Shown: in pieces, positions 32,913-42,255 of the stretch
Numbering within the stretch: position 1 is the stretch's first letter
Layout: each line of letters starts with the position of its first letter
Assembly (NCBI RefSeq): GCF_003730195.1
Contig: NZ_QWGG01000012.1
Coordinates: 62,001 to 126,000, forward strand
Reading direction: 5' to 3'
DNA: 64,000 bases
Source of the DNA: Halosimplex salinum
Lineage (GTDB): Archaea; Halobacteriota; Halobacteria; Halobacteriales; Haloarculaceae
Made by a program: the position numbers and the translations under genes
Notes under the pieces: generated by a model
The model's database searches: none
The model's input: only the letters and a program-made list of their open reading frames with translations
Told to the model about the DNA's origin: nothing

Positions 32913-33773
32913 ATGCGCGGACTCGAAGCCATCGACACCGTCGGCGTGGTCGGCGCCGGCACCATGGGAAGCGGGATCGCTCAGGTCGCCACGCAGTCGG
33001 GCTACGACGTCGTCCTCAGGGACGTGGAAGACCGCCTCGTCGAACAGGGGATCGAGACCCTCTCCAGCGGGATCGACCGCCTCGTCGGGAAGGGGGAGGT
33101 CACTGCGGAAGAGGCCGAAGCGATGCACGAGCGCGTCACCGGGACGACCGACCTCGCGGATCTGGCCGAGGCGGATCTGGTGGTCGAGGCGGTGGTAGAG
33201 GACATGGACGTGAAGGAGGCGGTGTTCGCCGACCTCGACGAGGTGACCGACGACGATGTCGTGCTGGCGACGAACACGAGCACCCTGTCGATCACGACCA
33301 TCGCCAGCGCGACCGGACGCCCCGAGCGGGTCGTCGGCCTCCACTTCATGAATCCCGTCCCGGTGATGAACGGCGTCGAGGTCGTCGTCGGCGAGAAGAC
33401 CGCACCGGCGGTGACGGACCTGGCCCACGAGTTCGCCGAGGCGCTCGGCAAGGAGACCTGGGAGGCCGACGACAAACCGGGGTTCGTGACCAACCGGATC
33501 CTGATGCCGTGGATCAACGAGGGGATCCGCGCCTTCGACGAGGGCGTTGCCGCGAAGGCGGACATCGACCGCGGGATGGAACTCGGGACGAACGTCCCGA
33601 TGGGTCCGCTGGAACTGGCCGACCACATCGGACTCGACGTGTGTCTGCACGCCTCCGAGACGCTCCACGAGGAGCTCGGCGACCGCTACCAGCCCGCCTA
33701 CCTCCTCAAGCGGAAGGTCGCGGCCGGTGATCTCGGAAAGAAGTCCGGTCAGGGGTTCTACGAGTACGACTGA
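32913..33773 (+). CDS. 3-hydroxyacyl-CoA dehydrogenase
   Basis: 286 residues, the size of stand-alone 3-hydroxybutyryl-CoA dehydrogenases. NAD-binding GVVGAGTMGSGIAQVATQ, then NTSTLSIT, catalytic HFMNPVPVM (His-Asn pair), and the C-terminal domain with DKPGFVTNRILMPWINEG, GTNVPMGPLELADHIGLD and the GKKSGQGFYEYD end. It oxidises L-3-hydroxyacyl-CoA in beta-oxidation, or works in reverse for polyester precursors. A box TAGGCTTACC centred near 32885 gives a leaderless start at ATG 32913. Confidence 0.93.
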   Translation: MRGLEAIDTVGVVGAGTMGSGIAQVATQSGYDVVLRDVEDRLVEQGIETLSSGIDRLVGKGEVTAEEAEAMHERVTGTTDLADLAEADLVVEAVVEDMDVKEAVFADLDEVTDDDVVLATNTSTLSITTIASATGRPERVVGLHFMNPVPVMNGVEVVVGEKTAPAVTDLAHEFAEALGKETWEADDKPGFVTNRILMPWINEGIRAFDEGVAAKADIDRGMELGTNVPMGPLELADHIGLDVCLHASETLHEELGDRYQPAYLLKRKVAAGDLGKKSGQGFYEYD

Positions 33774-33866
33774 GCGACCGACGCGAGCGGCGGAGTCCGG
33801 TAGAGCCTGAAACCGTCGGCTGCCCCTCCCCAACGCACTTGTCACCCGGGTGTGAGATGAGCAGTG

Positions 33867-35225
33867 ATGACAGTCCGCCGCCCCGCCCTCCTCGCAGTGA
33901 CGGCGCTCGCAGTCGTCGCTCTCTCGCTCACCGCGGTCGTCGCCGTCGCTCCAGCCGTCGGCGCGCCGCCGCCCGAAGAACTCTGTGGCGTCTGCGGCGA
34001 CGGGTTCGAGGACGCCGCCGCCGAGGCCGGCGTCCTGCTGACGGTCGAACGCGGCACGGCGACCATCGCCGTCCGGGACGACGGGAGCGGCCACTGGACC
34101 GCTCGCGTCCGCGTTTCTGAAAGCGCCGCCGACCGGCTCGCCGCGAACGAGTCGCTTCGCGAGCGCGTCGTCCGCGAGAGCCTCGACCGCCGCACCGTCG
34201 TCGACGACCCGCGAAACCTGCGGACGAGCGTCGAGGACCGGACGCTCGTCGTGGACTTCGACGCCGCGGGGGTCGCACATCGCGGCGTGGGCGGCGTCGT
34301 CCTCGTCGACATGCTCGACTCGCGGACGCGGCGGGCCGCCCTCCGGGTCGACGCCGACGAACTCCGGATCCGCGGGCCGAACGGGACCGCGGTGACTCGC
34401 GCTCCGACGGGCGCCACCGTCGACGGTGCGGCGGCCGTCTGGCGATCCGACGAATCGAGCGGCGGAGTGAACTGGGGCGGCCACCTCGCGTTCGCCCCGT
34501 CCGACGGCCCGCTGGCCCAGAGCGCCACGACCGTCGCCATCGTCGGGGACGGACTCGCGCTCACCGATTCGACCGTCGTCTTCCTCGGTATCGTCCCGGC
34601 GTTCTTCCTCGGCGGCGTCCTCCTGGCACTCCGCCAGTGGGGCGACGAAGTACCCGGAGTCGACCCCGCGCTCGCGGCGAAGGGCATCGCCGGCGGCGGC
34701 GCCGTCGTCGCGCTCGGGGGTTCGCTCTCGCTCGCGCTCTCGGCGGGGTTCGATACCGCCGTGACGGAGACGGTGGTCGCTTTCAGCGCGCTGTACGCGC
34801 TCGTCGCCGCCTGCGCGCTGGCGCTGGACCGACCGGCACCGCGCGTCGCGCTCGGCTGGACGCTCGCCGCGGCGGCGCTGGTCGCCGCCCTCACCAGCGT
34901 CCGGTCGGTCGTCGCCTTCCAGACGGTACTGCTGTCGATTCCGGCCGCGCTCTGGTTCCCGCTCGGTCGCGCTCGCGGACTGGACCGTGCCCTCGGCCGG
35001 TTCGTCGCCGTGGCTGTGGTCGTCGCTCCCTTCGGCGCCGCAATCCTCTACTATCCCACCGGGTCGGCGCTGCTGGCGCTGCTGGGGTCGCTGATCACGA
35101 CGATTCCGTGGGCCGCCGCGACCGTGCTCTTCGGCCTCCCGCTGTACCTGCTGGGTCGCGGACTCGGCGAGAGCGGCGAGCCGGCCGACGGCGCGGAGCG
35201 GACGAGTCGCGTGAGCGCCGATTGA
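33867..35225 (+). CDS. Membrane protein with extracellular N-terminal domain, function unknown
   Basis: 452 residues. A signal-like helix (residues 5-32, LLAVTALAVVALSLTAVVAVAPAVGA) is followed by ELCGVCGDGFEDAA and a soluble domain of about 170 residues with no recognised family (VSESAADRLAANESLRERVVRESLDRRTVVDD; DMLDSRTRRAALRVD). From about residue 225 six or so membrane helices run to residue 430, ending in an acidic cytoplasmic tail. The CGVCG pair may form a disulfide or bind metal. GTG 33864 immediately precedes ATG 33867; ATG is chosen. No operon partner. Confidence 0.75.
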   Translation: MTVRRPALLAVTALAVVALSLTAVVAVAPAVGAPPPEELCGVCGDGFEDAAAEAGVLLTVERGTATIAVRDDGSGHWTARVRVSESAADRLAANESLRERVVRESLDRRTVVDDPRNLRTSVEDRTLVVDFDAAGVAHRGVGGVVLVDMLDSRTRRAALRVDADELRIRGPNGTAVTRAPTGATVDGAAAVWRSDESSGGVNWGGHLAFAPSDGPLAQSATTVAIVGDGLALTDSTVVFLGIVPAFFLGGVLLALRQWGDEVPGVDPALAAKGIAGGGAVVALGGSLSLALSAGFDTAVTETVVAFSALYALVAACALALDRPAPRVALGWTLAAAALVAALTSVRSVVAFQTVLLSIPAALWFPLGRARGLDRALGRFVAVAVVVAPFGAAILYYPTGSALLALLGSLITTIPWAAATVLFGLPLYLLGRGLGESGEPADGAERTSRVSAD

Positions 35226-35496
35226 ACGGCCCTCTTCCACGAGCAGACTCGAACCGCGCGACGGAGCCTCGCCGCCGTCGGGAGCGCCGACCGAAAACTC
35301 GGAGAAACAGACCCGCTGTTTTCGAGTGGAGATCCGGCAGACAGCGGCGGGACTGAGCGGCCGTGATCTCCGGCTGAAACGTACCCTGGTAGCGGTCCAC
35401 ACCGCTACCCCGTGAACAAGAGACGAAGGCGACCGGGGACCGTAAGAACGTTTCGGAGTGTCGCCGGAGTCGCGAAGCGGTCGGCCGGTCAGTCGT

Positions 35497-36489
35497 TTAC
35501 CACCGGTGGTGGACGTGCTCGGCGACGTGCTCCTCGTAGATGTCCCGGACGGCGCCGTGGGTCTGGTGGGAGAGCGGGTCGAGGTCCGCGGCGTCGTCGT
35601 TCTCGCTGACGTGGGCGGGCGTGGTGGAGCCGGGGATCACCGTCGAGACGGCGTCGTGGTCGAGGATCCAGCGGAGCGTGAACTGCGCCATCGTCGCGCC
35701 TTCGGGGACGAACGGCCGGAGTTCCTCGACGGCCTGCAGGCCCGCCTCGAAGGGGACGCCCGCGAACGTCTCGCCGCCCTTGCGGCCGACGCCGGCGTCG
35801 ACGCCCTCCTCGGCGGCGGTGCGTCGGTGGTCGCCCTCGCCGAAGTCCTCGGGCGCCTCGAAGACGTCGGCGAGCAGGCCGGAGGCGAGCGGGACGCGGA
35901 CGATGACGCCGACGTCCTCGTTTTTCGCTCGCTCGAAGAAGCGCTCGGCCGGACGCTGGCGGAACGGGTTGAAGATGATCTGGACCGTCTCGACCACGTC
36001 GTACTCGATGGCCTTCGTCGCCTCCTCGACCTTCTCGACGCTGACGCCCGCGTGTTCGATCATGCCCTCGTCGCGCAGGTCTTCGAGGACGTCGAAGGTC
36101 TCCGGTTCGTAGAACGCCGCGGTCTCGGGGCAGTGGAGCTGGACGAGGTCGAGCGAGTCGACGCCGAGACGGTCGAGCGACCCCTGAACGGAGGAGCGAA
36201 GCCCTTCCTCGGAGTGGCCGCCGTCGGCGTCCGGTGCTGCCTTCGTCGGGACGTAGATGCGCCGGTCGGGGTCGCGCTCCTCGAGCACGTCGTTGATGAG
36301 CCGCTCCGCGCGGCCGTCGCCGTACACCTCGGCGGTGTCGATCAGGTTGACCCCGTCGTCCAGCGCCGTGCGGATGGCCTCGCGACACTCCTCGTCGCTC
36401 GCGTCGCCCCAGCTGGGGCCGACGTTCCACGTGCCCAGGCCGATCTCCGTCACGTCGTACCCGGTCGAACCGAACTCTCGTGTGTCCAT
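35497..36489 (-). CDS. Aldo/keto reductase
   Basis: 330 residues from ATG 36489, where REFGSTGYDVTEIGLGTWNVG begins the family barrel. The catalytic tetrad is visible as NLIDTAEVYGDGRAE (Asp, Tyr), RIYVPTKAA (Lys) and LVQLHCPE (His). NADPH-binding residues lie in VIPGSTTPAHVSENDDAA near the C-terminus. Reduces an aldehyde or ketone, possibly a sugar or lipid-derived one; substrate not deducible. CGAAAAAGG centred at 36516 is a likely leaderless promoter. Divergent from the ArsR-like gene. Confidence 0.9.
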   Translation of the reverse strand: MDTREFGSTGYDVTEIGLGTWNVGPSWGDASDEECREAIRTALDDGVNLIDTAEVYGDGRAERLINDVLEERDPDRRIYVPTKAAPDADGGHSEEGLRSSVQGSLDRLGVDSLDLVQLHCPETAAFYEPETFDVLEDLRDEGMIEHAGVSVEKVEEATKAIEYDVVETVQIIFNPFRQRPAERFFERAKNEDVGVIVRVPLASGLLADVFEAPEDFGEGDHRRTAAEEGVDAGVGRKGGETFAGVPFEAGLQAVEELRPFVPEGATMAQFTLRWILDHDAVSTVIPGSTTPAHVSENDDAADLDPLSHQTHGAVRDIYEEHVAEHVHHRW

Positions 36490-36643
36490 GTTCACCCGGT
36501 CGTCCGGCGGGGCGAAAAAGGTGGTCGAACCGGCCGAGGCTTCCGTCTCTCCGACCGACATCGGCGAGACGGGGCCGGTTCGGAGGCCGCCAAGGTGGAC
36601 TGCGGGGCCAACCTATTTCGACGTGGATCGGGAAGGTCCGAGT

Positions 36644-37534
36644 ATGCCAGACGACGATTCGGGTCAGTCCGCGGCCGACGGCGCCGACCCCGAAGACGCC
36701 TTCGCGCTCGTCGGCAACGAGACGCGGGCGGCGATCCTCCGCGCGCTCGGCGAGACGCCACACGAGGGCGTCTCCTTTTCCGACCTCCGGGAGCGGGTCG
36801 ACCCCGATATCGACAGCGGGCAGTTCAACTACCACCTCTCGCAGCTGACCGGTCAGTTCGTCGACGACGACGACGAGGGGTACACGCTCAGGGCCGAGGG
36901 GCTCGCGCTCTACCGGCTGATCCGCGCCGGCACCGTCAACCGGCGCGCGTCGGTCGAGCCGTTCGAGGTCGGTCTCGACTGTTACTTCTGCGACGCTCCG
37001 GTCGAGGGCGAGTACGAGGACGGCACGTTCGAACTGCGCTGTCCCGACTGCGAGCATATGTACTCGCACGCCCAGTTCCCGCCCAGCACCGTCGAGACCG
37101 GGGACACTAGCGACCTCCTCGACCGCGTCGACCAGTACAACCGCCACAAGATGCTCGCGTACGCTCGCGACGTCTGTCCGATCTGCGTCAGTCCGCTCGA
37201 CACGGAGTTCGTCCCCGGCGAGGACGTCTGGTCCGAGGGGAGCGAGCGCTTCGACGTGTTCGTCAGTACCGACTGCGAGCACTGCGGCGCCAGCCACTAC
37301 ATGTCCGTCGGCCTCGCGGTGCTGTACCACCCCGCAGTCGTCGCCTTCTTCCACGACCACGGGGTCGACGTGACGAGCGTCCCGCACTGGGAACTCGAGT
37401 GGGCGATGACCGACGAGTACCTCACCGTCCGCTCGACCGACCCGTGGGAAGTCGCCCTCTCTGTCCCCGCCGGCGACGAGACGCTGGAACTCGTCGTCGA
37501 CGAGGAGCTGACCGTCGGCGCGCGCCGCTCGTGA
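36644..37534 (+). CDS. ArsR-like winged-helix regulator with two zinc ribbons
   Basis: 296 residues. Residues 17-95 are a winged helix of the haloarchaeal ArsR type (FALVGNETRAAILRALGE, FSDLRERVDPDIDSGQFNYHLSQLTGQFV). Next comes a Cys4 ribbon CYFCDAP-(x)-LRCPDCEH, then another CPICVSP-(x)-STDCEHCGAS, and a C-terminal beta-rich sensor-like domain. The combination suggests a metal- or redox-responding transcription factor. It sits between an aldo/keto reductase and an EamA exporter, both plausible targets. Box ACCTATTTCG at about 36610-36619 supports the start. Confidence 0.82.
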   Translation: MPDDDSGQSAADGADPEDAFALVGNETRAAILRALGETPHEGVSFSDLRERVDPDIDSGQFNYHLSQLTGQFVDDDDEGYTLRAEGLALYRLIRAGTVNRRASVEPFEVGLDCYFCDAPVEGEYEDGTFELRCPDCEHMYSHAQFPPSTVETGDTSDLLDRVDQYNRHKMLAYARDVCPICVSPLDTEFVPGEDVWSEGSERFDVFVSTDCEHCGASHYMSVGLAVLYHPAVVAFFHDHGVDVTSVPHWELEWAMTDEYLTVRSTDPWEVALSVPAGDETLELVVDEELTVGARRS

Positions 37535-37546
37535 GGTGAGCGGGAG

Positions 37547-38509
37547 TCAGTCGTCGCCGACGGGTTCCGCCCGGACCCGGCTCACGGTCCAGACGCCGGC
37601 AGCCATGAGCGCGCCGCCGAGGGCGAATCCCGGTCCGAGGCGTTCGTCGAGGAAGACGGCCCCGAGCGCGGCGCCGACGACCGGCTGGGCGAAAAAGAAG
37701 ACGGCGACCGTCCCCGCGGAGACGTACTCCAGCCCGGTGTACCAGAGGTACCACGCGGCCGCCGTCGACGCCAGCCCGAGGTAGGCGACCGCGAGGAGGG
37801 TCGGACCGGACCCGAGGAGCATCGGGCCGTCCAGCGGAACGTCGCCGAGTCCGTAGCCGAGCGCGGCGAGTTCGACGACCGAGAGCGCGCCCAGCATCGG
37901 GACGGACGCGAGCGTCGAGTAGGTCGCGGCGGTCAGCGCGGAGTACCGGCGGACCAGCGGCGCGCCCCAGACGGTGAAGCCCGCCCAGGCGACGCTCGCG
38001 ACGAGGAGAAGGGCGACGCCGAGGACGTTCCCGGCCGGGATCCCCCCGAGGTCGTACTGCCCGGCGAGGACGACGACCGTGCCGACGCCGGCGAGGGCGA
38101 CGCCGACGGCTTTCGTCCGCGTCACGCGCTCGCCCAGCACCGCGGCGCCGAGCGCGACGGTGAACACCGGCGTCAACACGGTCAACAGCGACCCCTGGCT
38201 CGCGTTCGTGAGGTCGGTGCCGAGGAACTGCGTCGCGATAGTGAGGGTGACCCAGCCGCCGAGCGCGACGAACCCCGGCCAGTCCTCGCGAGCGACGCTC
38301 GACCCGCCGTCGGTCGCGGTCGACGCCCGCGCCTCCCCGACCCGGAGCACGGCTAGCAACGCAGCGCCGCCCAGCGCGACCCGGAGGAAACCCAGTGTGA
38401 CGGGCGGGATCACGGAGAAGCCCCACTTGCTGACGACGTACATTCCGCCCCACAGCCCCGCGGCTGTCAGCGGCCCGAGCGCGAACGCGTACCGTCTGAG
38501 CGAGGTCAC
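37547..38509 (-). CDS. EamA/DMT-superfamily transporter
   Basis: 320 residues, ten hydrophobic helices in two EamA repeats (about 10-145 and 160-310). Typical phrases are GLWGGMYVVSKWGF, FLRVALGGAALL, FLGTDLTNASQGSLLTVLTPVFTVALGAAVLGERVT, and in the second repeat YLGLASTAAAWYLWYTGLEYVSAGTVAVFFFAQPVVGAALGAVFLDERL. Drug/metabolite transporters of this kind usually export amino acids, nucleotide sugars or metabolites. Start is GTG 38509, with GTGAAAACC centred 27 bases upstream. It converges on the ArsR-like gene. Confidence 0.88.
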   Translation of the reverse strand: MTSLRRYAFALGPLTAAGLWGGMYVVSKWGFSVIPPVTLGFLRVALGGAALLAVLRVGEARASTATDGGSSVAREDWPGFVALGGWVTLTIATQFLGTDLTNASQGSLLTVLTPVFTVALGAAVLGERVTRTKAVGVALAGVGTVVVLAGQYDLGGIPAGNVLGVALLLVASVAWAGFTVWGAPLVRRYSALTAATYSTLASVPMLGALSVVELAALGYGLGDVPLDGPMLLGSGPTLLAVAYLGLASTAAAWYLWYTGLEYVSAGTVAVFFFAQPVVGAALGAVFLDERLGPGFALGGALMAAGVWTVSRVRAEPVGDD

Positions 38510-38546
38510 AGTTGAGAGGAACGGTGGAGCGTGAAAACCGGGTCGA

Positions 38547-39257
38547 TCAGCCGCCGAGGTAGAGCTTCGACACCTCGTCGTCCTCCAGGAGCCCGTCCGC
38601 GGACCCCTCGAAGCGGACGGTCCCCTGGTCGAGGACGTACCCGCGGTCGGAGATGCCGAGCCCCTTCGTCGCGTTCTGCTCGACCATGAGGATGGCCGTG
38701 TCGAGTTCGTTGACTGCCTGCACGTGGCCGAACACGTCGTCGGCGGTGTTGGGCGCGAGGCCGGCGGAGGGCTCGTCGATCAGGAGCACGTCGGGCTCCA
38801 TCACGAGCGCGCGTGCGAACGCGAGCACCTGCCGCTGCCCCCCGGAGAGCGTCCGGGCCTTCGCCGACCGCTTCTCGTCGAGCAGCTGGAATCGCTCGTA
38901 GAGCCGACCGATCGCCTCTTCGAGCCCCTCCTCGCGGGCGACGCCGCCCATCCGCAGGTTCTCGTCGATGGTGAGCGAGCCGAACACGTTGTCGGTCTGG
39001 GGGACGAAGCCGATCCCCTCGCGGACGATGTCCTCGGGCGCCATCCCGCCGATCTCGCGGCCGTGGTACAGGACGTTCCCCTCCCACGGCGTGAGCAGTC
39101 CGAACGCGGTCTTCAGTACCGTCGACTTGCCGGCGCCGTTCGGTCCGATGAGACAGACGATCTCGTTCTCGTCGAGGTGGAGCGAGAGGTCGTCGAGGAC
39201 CTGCACCTCGCCGTAGCCGCCGTCGACGTCGGCCAGCTCGAGGACGTGGTCGCTCAC
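38547..39257 (-). CDS. livF: Branched-chain amino acid-type ABC transporter ATPase (LivF)
   Basis: 236 residues, the LivF length. Walker A GPNGAGKST, Q-loop VPQTDNVFGSLT, signature LSGGQRQVLAFARAL, Walker B VLLIDEPSAGL, H-loop VEQNA. Last gene of a five-gene operon; its ATG (39257) overlaps the livG stop. Drives uptake of hydrophobic or other amino acids with LivG. Substrate of this system is undetermined; position next to proline dehydrogenase suggests proline or a related amino acid. Confidence 0.92.
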   Translation of the reverse strand: MSDHVLELADVDGGYGEVQVLDDLSLHLDENEIVCLIGPNGAGKSTVLKTAFGLLTPWEGNVLYHGREIGGMAPEDIVREGIGFVPQTDNVFGSLTIDENLRMGGVAREEGLEEAIGRLYERFQLLDEKRSAKARTLSGGQRQVLAFARALVMEPDVLLIDEPSAGLAPNTADDVFGHVQAVNELDTAILMVEQNATKGLGISDRGYVLDQGTVRFEGSADGLLEDDEVSKLYLGG

Positions 39258-40072
39258 GCGTCACCTCCCAGGTACGCCTCGATGACGCGGCTGTCCGTCT
39301 GCACCCGCTGGGGCGGTCCTTCCATGAGGACGCTCCCCTGGTCCAGTACCACGACCGGGTCGGCGAGTTTCATCACGAAGTCCATGTCGTGTTCGATGAG
39401 GAGACAGGTCGTCCCCTCGTCGTTGAGCCGCTGGATCTGGTCGGCGAGCTTGTTCCGGAGCGTCGGGTTGACGCCCGCGACGGGCTCGTCGAGCAGGAGT
39501 ATCTCGGGCTCGGCCAGCATCGCCCGCGCGAGTTCGACCAGTTTCATCTGCCCGCCGGAGATGTCCGTCGCCGGCTGGGTCGCCAGGTGGTCGATCTCGA
39601 ACTCCTCCAGAATCCGTTGGGCGTCCGCGAGGTTCCGTTTCTCGGCCTCGCCGACCGACCCCGGCGACGTGAGCAGGTTGACGAACGACTCGCCGGGCTG
39701 GTTGCGCGGCCCGACGAGCATCGCCTCGCGCACGGTCATCCCCTCCAGCTTCCGCGGCGTCTGGAAGGTCCGGATCAGGCCGTGGTCGGCGACCTCGTAG
39801 GGCTCCATCCCGGTCACGTCGACGCCGTTGACCTCGACGCGGCCGCCGTCGGGCTGGTAGAAGCCCGAGATGAGGTTGAATATCGTCGACTTGCCGGCGC
39901 CGTTGGGGCCGATGAGGCCGGTTATGGTCCCGCGCTCCACGTCGAAGGTGGCGTGGTCGGTCGCGACCAGGCCGCCGAACGTCTTCTGGAGGTCCTCGAC
40001 GCGGAGGACGACGTTCTCCTTCGAGCGGTCGGCGGCGAACTCCTGGTCGACGGCTTCCTCGACGTCACTCAT
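39254..40072 (-). CDS. livG: Branched-chain amino acid-type ABC transporter ATPase (LivG)
   Basis: 272 residues from ATG 40072 (a GTG nine bases further upstream is possible). Walker A GPNGAGKST, signature DISGGQMKLVELARAML, Walker B ILLLDEPVAGVNP, H-loop IEHDMDFVM. The insert after FNLISGFYQPDGG (GLIRTFQTPRKLEGMT) is typical of LivG. Starts inside the end of livM (overlap about 8 bases) and overlaps livF by four bases, so all are translated from one message. Confidence 0.92.
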   Translation of the reverse strand: MSDVEEAVDQEFAADRSKENVVLRVEDLQKTFGGLVATDHATFDVERGTITGLIGPNGAGKSTIFNLISGFYQPDGGRVEVNGVDVTGMEPYEVADHGLIRTFQTPRKLEGMTVREAMLVGPRNQPGESFVNLLTSPGSVGEAEKRNLADAQRILEEFEIDHLATQPATDISGGQMKLVELARAMLAEPEILLLDEPVAGVNPTLRNKLADQIQRLNDEGTTCLLIEHDMDFVMKLADPVVVLDQGSVLMEGPPQRVQTDSRVIEAYLGGDA

Positions 40073-41303
40073 CGCCACCACCTGCCTTGACGTCGCGGAC
40101 GCCGCTGTCCGGCCGCGACGGCGCCTTATCGACCGCCGTGGGCCAGATGAGTTCCCGCTGTGGCGGGAGCACGCCCTGCGGCCTGAACCGCATCAGCAGG
40201 ACGATCAGCACGCCGATCATGAGGAACCGGAGCGGCGCCACGTCGACGGGGATCCACGCGAACTCGTTGAGGAAGCGCGTCCCCTCGCGGATGCTGACGA
40301 TGACGACGCCGCCGAACAGCGCGCCGCGGTTCGACCCGCTCCCGCCGAGGATCACCGCGACCCAGACGTAGAACGTCGTGATCGGGTCAAGGTCCCCGGG
40401 GCTGACGAAGAGGTTCAGGTGCGCGTAGAACACGCCGGCCAGCGCCATCAGCAGGCTGCCCAGCACGAACGACTGCATCTTGAACGAGTACGTGTGCTTG
40501 CCGAGCGCCCGCGCGAGGTCCTCGTCCGACCGGATCGTCCGCAGGACGCGACCCCACGGCGAGCGGTGGACGCGGCGCAGCAGCGCGTAGCTCAGGCCGA
40601 CGAACGCCAGGACGAGCGCGACGTTCAGGAGCGCCCGCCAGAACGACGTGCCGAGCAGCAGCGTCGACGACGGGATCACGAACTCGAGGCCGACGTCCAC
40701 GACGGGGACGGTGAACGTCGTCCGCCAGCCCGGCGAGACGACGATCTCCAGTCCCGGCATCGACTCGGGGAACGTCGCCAGCACCGGCCACCCCTCGAAG
40801 AAGCTCGGGATGCCGCGGATACCGGCCGTCCCGTTCGTCCACTGGCCCTCGTTTTTCACGATGGTGCGGACGACCTCGGCGAGGCCGAGCGAGGCGATAG
40901 CGAGGTAGTCCGCGCGGAGGCGAAGCGTCGGGATACCGATCAGCAGGGCGAGGACGGCGGCGAGGACGAGCGCGACGACGAGGCCGATCAGCGGGTTGAA
41001 CCCGCCGGCGAGCGGCGACCCCTCCGCGGTCATGAGCGCTGTCCCGTACGCGCCGACCCCGAAGAACGCGGCGACGCTGAAGTTGATCAGCCCGGTGAAC
41101 CCCCACTGGGAGTTCAGGCCGAACGACAGCAGCGCGTACATGCCAGCGATGCCGACGAGATAGAGGAAGTACGTCGGCGCGAGCGCGCCGCTGAGCAGTC
41201 CGAACAGGAGCAACGCGGCGAAGCCGACGACGAACCACGTGACGCCGCGTTCGGCGCGCGTGAGGTCCGCCCAGTGGGCCCGCGCCCTCGTGACTGCGCT
41301 CAT
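40065..41303 (-). CDS. livM: Branched-chain amino acid-type ABC transporter permease (LivM)
   Basis: 412 residues, with about ten membrane helices. The family motif region GLNSQWGFTGLINFSVAAFFGVGAYGTALM and, near the C-terminus, GLGSNRGALFGG-like GGSGSNRGALFGGVVIV are present. An insert around residues 170-230 is longer than in bacterial LivM, with a periplasm-side loop (FEGWPVLATFPESMPGLE). C-terminal 45 residues are soluble and charged. One base separates its start from the end of livH. Confidence 0.9.
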   Translation of the reverse strand: MSAVTRARAHWADLTRAERGVTWFVVGFAALLLFGLLSGALAPTYFLYLVGIAGMYALLSFGLNSQWGFTGLINFSVAAFFGVGAYGTALMTAEGSPLAGGFNPLIGLVVALVLAAVLALLIGIPTLRLRADYLAIASLGLAEVVRTIVKNEGQWTNGTAGIRGIPSFFEGWPVLATFPESMPGLEIVVSPGWRTTFTVPVVDVGLEFVIPSSTLLLGTSFWRALLNVALVLAFVGLSYALLRRVHRSPWGRVLRTIRSDEDLARALGKHTYSFKMQSFVLGSLLMALAGVFYAHLNLFVSPGDLDPITTFYVWVAVILGGSGSNRGALFGGVVIVSIREGTRFLNEFAWIPVDVAPLRFLMIGVLIVLLMRFRPQGVLPPQRELIWPTAVDKAPSRPDSGVRDVKAGGGDE

Positions 41304-41304
41304 G

Positions 41305-42249
41305 TCAGACCGCCTCCCCGGCGATGCCCTGCGGCCTGAACAGCAGGACGATCACCATGATGACGAACGCGATTGCGCTGCCGTACTGGTTGCCGATGGG
41401 CAGCCCGAACGTGTCGGGCAGGTACGGCAGGACCGCGCCGAGCTGTGAGAGCAACGGCGTCAGCTCGTGGATCATCCCGATGAGGAACGCCCCGAGCATC
41501 GCGCCGTACACCGAGCCGATCCCGCCGAGGATGACGGCAGCGAAGATCAGGAGGAGGAGGTCGAAGCCCATCCGCGGCCGCAGCAGGTTGAACAGGCCGA
41601 GGAAGACGCCCCCCGAGCCGGCGAGTCCGGCGCCGATGACCCACGTCCAGAGCTTGATCCGGTCGGTCCGAATCCCGCTCACGCGCGCGAGGTCGGGGTT
41701 GTCCGCCATCGCGCGCATCTTCCGCCCGAGGTCGCTGTACTGGAGCAGGACGTGCAGTCCGGTGACGAGCACGGCGGCCGAGATCACGATCGCCACGTCG
41801 TGTTCGGTCACGCGGACGTCGTACGGGAGCAGCCACTCGATGGGGCGGAGCGCCTGGATGTCGTAGCGGACGGCGTCGGCGCCGAACCACATCTGGACCA
41901 CTGCGCGGTAGATAAAGGCGATCCCGATCGAGGTGATCAGCATACCGATCGAATCGAGGTCCATCCCCTCGTAGACGACCTTCTCCGTGATCACGGCGAC
42001 GAGCGCGGCCACGGCGATGCCCGCCAGCAGCGCGACGAAAAAGCCCAGTGGGAGCCCGAGGACGGCCCCGCCCAGTCCGCCGATGGCTCCGAACGTGACG
42101 AACGACGAGTAGGCGCCGACGGTCATCGTGTCCCCGTGGGCGAAGTTGGCGAAGTCGGCGATGCTGTACACCAGGGAGAGGCCGATGCTCCCGAGGATGA
42201 TGATGCTACTGAATATCAGCCCGCTCGCGATGTGATCGAGGAGGACCAT
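41305..42249 (-). CDS. livH: Branched-chain amino acid-type ABC transporter permease (LivH)
   Basis: 314 residues, eight or so helices. ASGLIFSSIIILGSIGLSLVYSIADFANFAHGDTMTVGAYSSF is the classic LivH start, and GIGSVYGAMLGAFLIGMIHEL the coupling-loop region near the C-terminus. It forms the membrane channel with LivM. Six bases separate it from livK. Confidence 0.92.
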   Translation of the reverse strand: MVLLDHIASGLIFSSIIILGSIGLSLVYSIADFANFAHGDTMTVGAYSSFVTFGAIGGLGGAVLGLPLGFFVALLAGIAVAALVAVITEKVVYEGMDLDSIGMLITSIGIAFIYRAVVQMWFGADAVRYDIQALRPIEWLLPYDVRVTEHDVAIVISAAVLVTGLHVLLQYSDLGRKMRAMADNPDLARVSGIRTDRIKLWTWVIGAGLAGSGGVFLGLFNLLRPRMGFDLLLLIFAAVILGGIGSVYGAMLGAFLIGMIHELTPLLSQLGAVLPYLPDTFGLPIGNQYGSAIAFVIMVIVLLFRPQGIAGEAV

Positions 42250-42255
42250 CGGTCC

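Noticed and set aside
32802-35402. 866-codon minus-strand frame
   Set aside because: It covers 3-hydroxyacyl-CoA dehydrogenase and a membrane protein in antisense; the product is low-complexity Arg/Asp/Gly and has no motif.
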